Shown here: positions 38,484-42,879 of the stretch, in pieces
How the letters are laid out: every line of letters starts with the position of its first letter
How positions within the stretch are numbered: position 1 is the stretch's first letter
Assembly: GCA_019112895.1 (NCBI GenBank)
Contig: DXIM01000029.1
Coordinates: 1-42,879, forward strand
Direction: 5' to 3'
DNA from: Candidatus Stackebrandtia faecavium
Lineage (GTDB): Bacteria > Actinomycetota > Actinomycetes > Mycobacteriales > Micromonosporaceae
Length of the DNA stretch: 42,879 nt
Made by a program: the position numbers and the translations under genes
Notes under the pieces: model-generated
What the model was told of the DNA's origin: nothing
What the model saw: only the letters and a program-made list of their open reading frames with translations
Database searches by the model: none

Positions 38484-41225
38484 TTAGGAGTCGCCCCCGC
38501 CTTCGCCGGCATCGGCGGCAGCCGGGTCGGTGATGGCGTACTTCTGTGCGGCTTCGGCGGCAGCTTCGGCCGGAAGTTCACCACGGCGGCCCAACTCGCG
38601 CAACGCGGCGACCGCGACCGATTCACCGTCGACGTTGAAGGCACGACGCAGCGCCCCACGCGTGTCCGAGTGCCCGAAACCGTCGGTACCCAGCGAGCAG
38701 TAGTCGCCCGGTACCCAACGCGAAATCTGGTCCTGGACGGCTCGCATGAAGTCGCTGACCGCGATGACGGGACCGGACGCATCCTGCAGCTGCTGCGTCA
38801 CGAACGGGACCTTCGCCTGCTCATCGGGCCGACGGAGGTTGTGCTCCTCGCATTCGAGGGCGTCGCGGCGCAGCTCGTTCCAGGACGTCACCGACCACAC
38901 GTCGGCCGACACGCCCCAATCGTTGGCGAGAAGTTCCTTGGCGTGCAACGCCCACTGCATACCGGTACCGGACGCCAACAGTTGCACCTTCGGAAGGTTC
39001 GCGTTGCCGTTGGCGGCCTGATACCGGTAGATGCCCTTCAAAAGACCGTCGACATCCAGGTTCTCCGGCTCGGCGGGCTGTTCGATCGGCTCGTTGTACA
39101 CCGTCAGGTAGTAGAAGATGTCTTCGGCGTCCTCGCCGTACATACGACGCAGGCCGTCCTCGACGATGTGCGCAACCTCGTAGCCGAACGCCGGGTCGTA
39201 CGCCACGACCGCCGGGTTCGACGAGGCCAACAGCAAAGAATGTCCATCCTGGTGCTGCAGGCCCTCACCGTTGAGCGTGGTGCGTCCCGCTGTTGCGCCG
39301 ACAAGGAAACCGCGCGTCATCTGGTCGGCGGCCGCCCAGAAATGGTCGGCGGTGCGCTGGAAACCGAACATCGAGTAGAAGATGTACATCGGAATCATCG
39401 GTTCGTCGTGCGTGCTGTACGACGTGCCCGCGGCCGTGAAGGCCGAAGCCGAGCCCGACTCGTTGATGCCCAGATGCAGGATCTGACCCTTTTCCGCTTC
39501 CTTATACGACAAGAACAGATCCCGGTCGACCGACAGATAGTTCTGACCGTGCGGCGAGTAGATCTTCGCGGTCGGGAACATGGCGTCCATGCCGAACGTG
39601 CGAGCCTCATCCGGAATGATCGGTACCCAGCGGTGACCGATGTTCTTGTCCTTCATGAGGTCCTTGAGCAACCGCACGAACGCCATCGTGGTCGCCACTT
39701 TTTGCTTACCGGAACCGCGCTTCAACAGGTCGTAAGTTTTGTGCGGCGGTAGTTCGAGCGCTTTCGACTTCGTGCGCCGTGTCGGAATCGGGCCACCGAG
39801 GCTCTTCCGACGTTCCATCATGTACTCGTATTCCTCCGAGTCCTTGCCCGGGTGGTAATACGGAGGAAGATACGGATCCTTCTCGAGGTCCTTATCGGAG
39901 ATGTCGAGGTAGAGCCGGTCCCGGAACGACTTCAAGTCGTCGAGGGTGAGCTTCTTCATCTGGTGGGTGGCGTTACGGCCCTCGAACTGCGAGCCCAAGG
40001 TCCAGCCCTTGATGCTCTTTGCCAAGATGACCGTCGGCTGGCCGGTGTGCTCCGTGGCCGCCTTATACGCCGCGTACAGCTTGCGGTAGTCGTGGCCGCC
40101 GCGCTTGAGGTTCCAGACTTCCTCGTCGCTCATGGACTCGACCATCTTCTTCGTGCGCGGGTCGCGCCCGAAGAAGTGATCCCGCACGAAGCCGCCGTCC
40201 TCGGCCTTGAAGGTCTGGTAGTCGCCGTCTGGCGTCGAGTTCATGACGTTGACGAGCGCACCGTCGGAATCGGCCGCCAACAATGGGTCCCATTCGCGGC
40301 CCCAGATCACCTTGATGACATTCCAACCGGCGCCGCGGAAGAACGACTCCAGTTCCTGGATGATCTTTCCGTTACCGCGTACCGGCCCGTCGAGACGCTG
40401 CAGGTTGCAGTTCACGACGAAGGTGAGGTTGTCGAGCTCTTCGCGGGCCGCGAGGTGGATCGCGCCCAAGGATTCCGGCTCATCCATCTCGCCGTCACCT
40501 AGGTACGCCCACACGCGCTGTTGCGACGTGTCCTTGATCCCACGGTGCTGCAGGTACTTATTGAACTGCGCCTGGTAGATCGCCGACTGGGGGCCCAGAC
40601 CCATCGAAACGGTGGGGAATTCCCAAAAGTCCGGCATCAGGCGCGGGTGCGGATACGACGGAAGCCCGCCGCCCGGGTGCGACAGTTCCTGCCGGAAACC
40701 GTCCAACTGGTGTTCGGTCAACCGACCTTCAAGATACGAACGCGCGTACACACCAGGGGAGCCATGACCCTGGATGTAAACCTGGTCGCCGCCTCCGGGG
40801 TGCTGCTTGCCGCGGAAGAAATGGTTGAAACCGACCTCGTACATGCTGGCAGATGACGCATACGTCGAAATGTGCCCGCCGGCCGAGATGCCGGGACGCT
40901 GGGCTCGGTGGACCATCATCGCGGCGTTCCAACGGATGTAGGCACGGATGCGGCGCTCGACGTGCTCATCACCGGGGAACCACGGTTCGGCCTCGGGCGG
41001 AATCGTGTTGATGTAATCGGTGCTCGTCAGCGCCGGGACGCCGACCTGACGTTCCCTCGAACGCTCCAGCATTCGAAGCATGACGTAGCGGGCGCGTTGG
41101 CGACCCCGCTCGTCCACCATTCCATCAAGTGACTCCAACCATTCCAGTGTTTCGGCGGGATCAATGTCCGGAAGCTGGCTTGGAAGGCCGTCACTGATAA
41201 CCGGACGCTTTCGTTCGGGTGCCAC
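38484..41225 (-). CDS. aceE: Pyruvate dehydrogenase E1 component, homodimeric type
   Basis: AceE decarboxylates pyruvate with thiamine diphosphate and passes the acetyl group to the E2 lipoyl domain, making acetyl-CoA. The 913-aa protein has the full family length. The ThDP/Mg motif runs from [13 protein letters not shown] to NCNLQRLDG, and [52 protein letters not shown] and [11 protein letters not shown] are present. I use the GTG at 41225 because GAGGA lies seven bases upstream; a TTG at 41231 is the alternative. In M. tuberculosis aceE neighbours the PucR regulator and fabD; here a cassette and two other genes separate them. Confidence 0.96.
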   Translation of the reverse strand: MAPERKRPVISDGLPSQLPDIDPAETLEWLESLDGMVDERGRQRARYVMLRMLERSRERQVGVPALTSTDYINTIPPEAEPWFPGDEHVERRIRAYIRWNAAMMVHRAQRPGISAGGHISTYASSASMYEVGFNHFFRGKQHPGGGDQVYIQGHGSPGVYARSYLEGRLTEHQLDGFRQELSHPGGGLPSYPHPRLMPDFWEFPTVSMGLGPQSAIYQAQFNKYLQHRGIKDTSQQRVWAYLGDGEMDEPESLGAIHLAAREELDNLTFVVNCNLQRLDGPVRGNGKIIQELESFFRGAGWNVIKVIWGREWDPLLAADSDGALVNVMNSTPDGDYQTFKAEDGGFVRDHFFGRDPRTKKMVESMSDEEVWNLKRGGHDYRKLYAAYKAATEHTGQPTVILAKSIKGWTLGSQFEGRNATHQMKKLTLDDLKSFRDRLYLDISDKDLEKDPYLPPYYHPGKDSEEYEYMMERRKSLGGPIPTRRTKSKALELPPHKTYDLLKRGSGKQKVATTMAFVRLLKDLMKDKNIGHRWVPIIPDEARTFGMDAMFPTAKIYSPHGQNYLSVDRDLFLSYKEAEKGQILHLGINESGSASAFTAAGTSYSTHDEPMIPMYIFYSMFGFQRTADHFWAAADQMTRGFLVGATAGRTTLNGEGLQHQDGHSLLLASSNPAVVAYDPAFGYEVAHIVEDGLRRMYGEDAEDIFYYLTVYNEPIEQPAEPENLDVDGLLKGIYRYQAANGNANLPKVQLLASGTGMQWALHAKELLANDWGVSADVWSVTSWNELRRDALECEEHNLRRPDEQAKVPFVTQQLQDASGPVIAVSDFMRAVQDQISRWVPGDYCSLGTDGFGHSDTRGALRRAFNVDGESVAVAALRELGRRGELPAEAAAEAAQKYAITDPAAADAGEGGGDS

Positions 41226-41249
41226 GAGCAATTCCTCTGCATATCGACG

Positions 41250-41278
41250 CTGATAGAACCTAGGTACAGGGGTACCAA
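41250..41278 (-). promoter_or_regulatory. aceE promoter with embedded palindrome
   Basis: On the minus strand TTGGTA (complement of 41273-41278), 17 bp and TATCAG (complement of 41250-41255) resemble a sigma-70 promoter. A perfect dyad GGTAC-AGGG-GTACC (41263-41276) sits in the spacer and could bind a repressor (inference). Confidence 0.5.
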
Positions 41279-41433
41279 GTATGGCTCAGACCCCATCTTG
41301 CACCTTATGCCGTGCCGGGTCGTGTTGCGGAGTGACTCTCCTGGGACGGACGACACACTCGGCGCACCATGGTTAGCCCTGATTGCGTATTCTCACGGTG
41401 CGACGAACCAAATGGTCGCCGCAAAGCACTACA

Positions 41434-41453
41434 GGTCAGGAAAGCTTCTGACC
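41434..41453 (+). promoter_or_regulatory. Dyad in the leader of the DUF3052 gene
   Basis: GGTCAG (41434-41439) and CTGACC (41448-41453) flank an 8-nt centre, 8 bp before the Shine-Dalgarno AGGAGG (41462-41467). It could be an operator or a small leader hairpin. Confidence 0.35.
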
Positions 41454-41476
41454 GTTATTTCAGGAGGATGCACAAG

Positions 41477-41899
41477 GTGAGTGCCACGGCTGGGTCGGCC
41501 GACGAAGTACGGACCCTCCTTGACCGGCTTGGTCTCAAGCCAGACCACGTCATCATGGAACAAGGCTATGACACCGATATCGACGCGCCGTTGCGTGATG
41601 CCATGCAGCAATACGTGGGCGAGTTCGTCGCGGAGGACAGTTACGAGATCGCCGACATCGTCGTCTTGTGGTGGCGTGACGATGACGGGGACCTTGTCGA
41701 CGCACTGATGGACGCGCGCGTGCAGCTGGCGGACAACGGGGTCGTGCTGTTGTTGACGTTGAAGCCGGGTCGCGAGGGCCACGTGGAGTCGGTGGAAGTT
41801 GCCGAGGCAGCGCCGACCACTGGGCTTCAAGGAACCTCGAGTGTGAACGCCGGGGAGGACTGGGTTGCGACCCGTTTGGTCGCGCCAGGGAATCTGTAA
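41477..41899 (+). CDS. DUF3052-family protein
   Basis: This 140-aa protein is of the DUF3052 type, a conserved actinobacterial family of unknown function found next to ahpE (Rv2239c-like in M. tuberculosis, from memory). Recognisable parts are LLDRLGLKPDHVIMEQGYDTDIDAPLRDAMQ, IVVLWWRDDDGDLVDALMDARVQLADNGVVLLLTLKPGR and the end TRLVAPG. The GTG at 41477 is chosen because AGGAGG lies nine bases upstream; the ATG at 41468 touches that site. It is divergent from aceE and lies 53 bp before ahpE. Confidence 0.85.
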   Translation: MSATAGSADEVRTLLDRLGLKPDHVIMEQGYDTDIDAPLRDAMQQYVGEFVAEDSYEIADIVVLWWRDDDGDLVDALMDARVQLADNGVVLLLTLKPGREGHVESVEVAEAAPTTGLQGTSSVNAGEDWVATRLVAPGNL

Positions 41900-41952
41900 C
41901 CTCGTCGCTGTAAGACAACCGTGCTGTTGACGACTCTAGACAGGAGATGCCC

Positions 41953-42417
41953 ATGCCGCTTGCTGTGGGAACTAAAGCGCCTGCGTTCACTCTGAAAGAT
42001 CAGAACAATCAGGAAGTGTCCCTCGCCGATTACGCGGGGAAGAAAAACGTGCTCCTGGTGTTCTATCCCTTCGCTTTTACCGGTGTGTGCGAAGGGGAGA
42101 TGTGCGCCATTCGCGACAACTTGAGCGATTACGAAAGTGACACGGTCCAGGTGCTGACGGTCAGCGTCGACTCGCCGTTCACTCATAAGGTTTGGGCGCA
42201 ACGAGAAGGATTCGAGTTCCCGCTTCTGAGTGACTTCTGGCCGCACGGCGCCGTCGCTCAAAAATACGAAGTGTTTGATGACGCCAAGGGTATGGCGAAT
42301 CGGGGAACGTTCATTATCGACACCTCCGGTGTGATCCGTTTTTCCGAGATGAATCTGCCCGGCGACGCACGCGATCAGGGCGCCTGGAAGAAGGCGCTCG
42401 ACGCGCTCGCAGACTGA
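41953..42417 (+). CDS. ahpE: AhpE-type peroxiredoxin with an extra cysteine
   Basis: This 154-aa thiol peroxidase reduces hydroperoxides. Peroxidatic Cys46 lies in YPFAFTGVCEGEMC, with Thr43 and the later Arg completing the active site; LLSDFWPHGAVAQKYEVFDDAKGMANRGTFIID is diagnostic of AhpE. M. tuberculosis AhpE is a one-Cys enzyme; here a second Cys51 follows by the C-x4-C spacing seen in PrxQ/BCP, where it is the resolving cysteine. I use the ATG at 41953 because AGGAG (41942-41946) is six bases upstream; the ATG at 41947 touches it. Confidence 0.92.
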   Translation: MPLAVGTKAPAFTLKDQNNQEVSLADYAGKKNVLLVFYPFAFTGVCEGEMCAIRDNLSDYESDTVQVLTVSVDSPFTHKVWAQREGFEFPLLSDFWPHGAVAQKYEVFDDAKGMANRGTFIIDTSGVIRFSEMNLPGDARDQGAWKKALDALAD

Positions 42418-42475
42418 CACCCGTGCGAGGGGGCTGGACATCGATCACGTACTCTTGTCCAGTCCCTACGGATGC

Positions 42476-42547
42476 GGGCGCTTAGCTCAGCGGTAGAGCG
42501 CCGCCCTTACAAGGCGGATGTCACTGGTTCGATCCCAGTAGCGCCCA
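42476..42547 (+). tRNA. tRNA-Val (anticodon UAC)
   Basis: A complete cloverleaf can be drawn: acceptor GGGCGCT/AGCGCCC, D-stem GCTC/GAGC, anticodon stem CCGCC/GGCGG with loop CTTACAA (anticodon TAC at 42508-42510), and T-arm ACTGG-TTCGATC-CCAGT. The discriminator base is A and the CCA end is not encoded in full (ACCG follows). Confidence 0.97.
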
Positions 42548-42559
42548 CCGGGTATTAAT

Positions 42560-42607
42560 ACAGCTCGAGGGGCCTGAAAACTACGGTTTTCGGGCCCCTC
42601 GAGCTGT
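42560..42607 (+). terminator. Strong hairpin with UACG tetraloop downstream of tRNA-Val
   Basis: A 22-bp stem (42560-42581 with 42586-42607, one U-G pair) closes on the tetraloop TACG between C and G, an exceptionally stable C(UACG)G cap. It begins 12 bp after the tRNA and very likely ends tRNA transcription, possibly from both sides. Confidence 0.85.
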
Positions 42608-42879
42608 CCTATATCGATGCGGTGGCCAAGCCGGTGGCCTAAGCCATCGAAAGCATCGCCGATCGGGTCTACGCCCTCGGTGATGACGGGCTGCCGATGC
42701 ACCGTCCGAGGCATCGATGTATCGCCAAAGGTTGCGCCGGAACGGATCCGTGACGAGACCTAATAGGGCGCGACTGGCATGCGGTGGCGCATGTGGACGC
42801 TACATGGCCAGGGATTTGGGCCGCGCGGCTGCCGTTCGTTCGTGTGTGAACGTGCAGAGGACCCGCCGACACCTGCCCG
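42608..42879. other. Right-end region without a recognisable gene
   Basis: These 272 bp contain only short frames on both strands interrupted by stops (for example minus-strand 42669-42872). The plus-strand segment encoding AIESIADRVYALGDDGLP between stops (about 42640-42700) looks protein-like but is too short to identify. A relic of an element integrated at the tRNA gene is one possibility; nothing proves it. Confidence 0.4.

Noticed and set aside
38448-39752. Long plus-strand frame opposite aceE
   Set aside because: Antisense shadow of aceE, which has unmistakable ThDP motifs; it also starts inside the aceE terminator.
42669-42872. Possible integrase remnant beyond tRNA-Val
   Set aside because: Short frames with stops and no catalytic Arg/His/Tyr motif; location alone is not enough.

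Overview
The window is a mostly housekeeping stretch of an actinobacterial chromosome. Evidence: frequent GTG starts; a coenzyme F420-dependent oxidoreductase; a GlnA2-type glutamine synthetase; a homodimeric pyruvate dehydrogenase E1; an AhpE peroxiredoxin; and a gene order that echoes, from memory, the Mycobacterium tuberculosis Rv2220-Rv2247 region (glnA2, panB, Nif3 / zinc ribbon / RNase H, aceE, PucR-type regulator, fabD, acp, kas, accD6) and the Streptomyces fasR-fabD-fabH-acpP-fabF cluster. Base composition is moderately GC-rich. A Glycomycetaceae-like host is a guess only. No CRISPR array, insertion sequence or prophage is visible.

Layout: 144-3665 is a PhnD-PhnC-PhnE importer in which the two permease halves are fused. 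3755-5750 holds a small monooxygenase-like protein and an NAD+ synthase whose N-terminal glutaminase domain has lost its catalytic triad. 5798-8754 is a divergent MFS transporter / ROK regulator pair with a candidate operator. 8751-11043 is a divergent LysR regulator / aminotransferase pair. 11024-14995 encodes a 1323-residue DUF4011-type SF1 helicase with a decayed Vsr-like nuclease domain. 15425-19422 is a group of surface or secreted proteins (Tat amidase, phospholipase-D-like protein, C39-like protease) plus an alpha/beta hydrolase. 19968-24676 contains panB, a TVP38 membrane protein, a tiny membrane protein overlapping it, an F420:NADPH oxidoreductase with a cobalamin-binding-like protein, and glnA2. 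25017-28438 contains an XRE-TPR regulator behind a 26-bp palindrome, then Nif3, zinc-ribbon protein, RNase HI and a 47-residue GPGG membrane protein. 36414-28540 (minus strand) is a long co-directional run: two YbaB-like proteins, a WXG-like protein, FasR, FabD, FabH, ACP, FabF and AccD. 36556-42607 holds a GNAT acetyltransferase, an aldo/keto reductase, aceE, a DUF3052 protein, AhpE and tRNA-Val(UAC) followed by a very strong hairpin.

How the parts connect: AceE makes acetyl-CoA, AccD carboxylates it, and FabD/FabH/ACP/FabF use the product for type II fatty acid synthesis under a FasR-like regulator. NadE and PanB feed cofactor synthesis. Several genes (nadE, the LysR gene, nif3, the GNAT gene, the 47-aa gene) have a TANNNT-like -10 box six bases before the start codon and no Shine-Dalgarno, which fits leaderless transcription. 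The strongest candidates for new biology are the glutaminase-dead NadE, the YbaB-YbaB-WXG cassette joined to the fatty-acid operon, and the divergent DUF4011 helicase.
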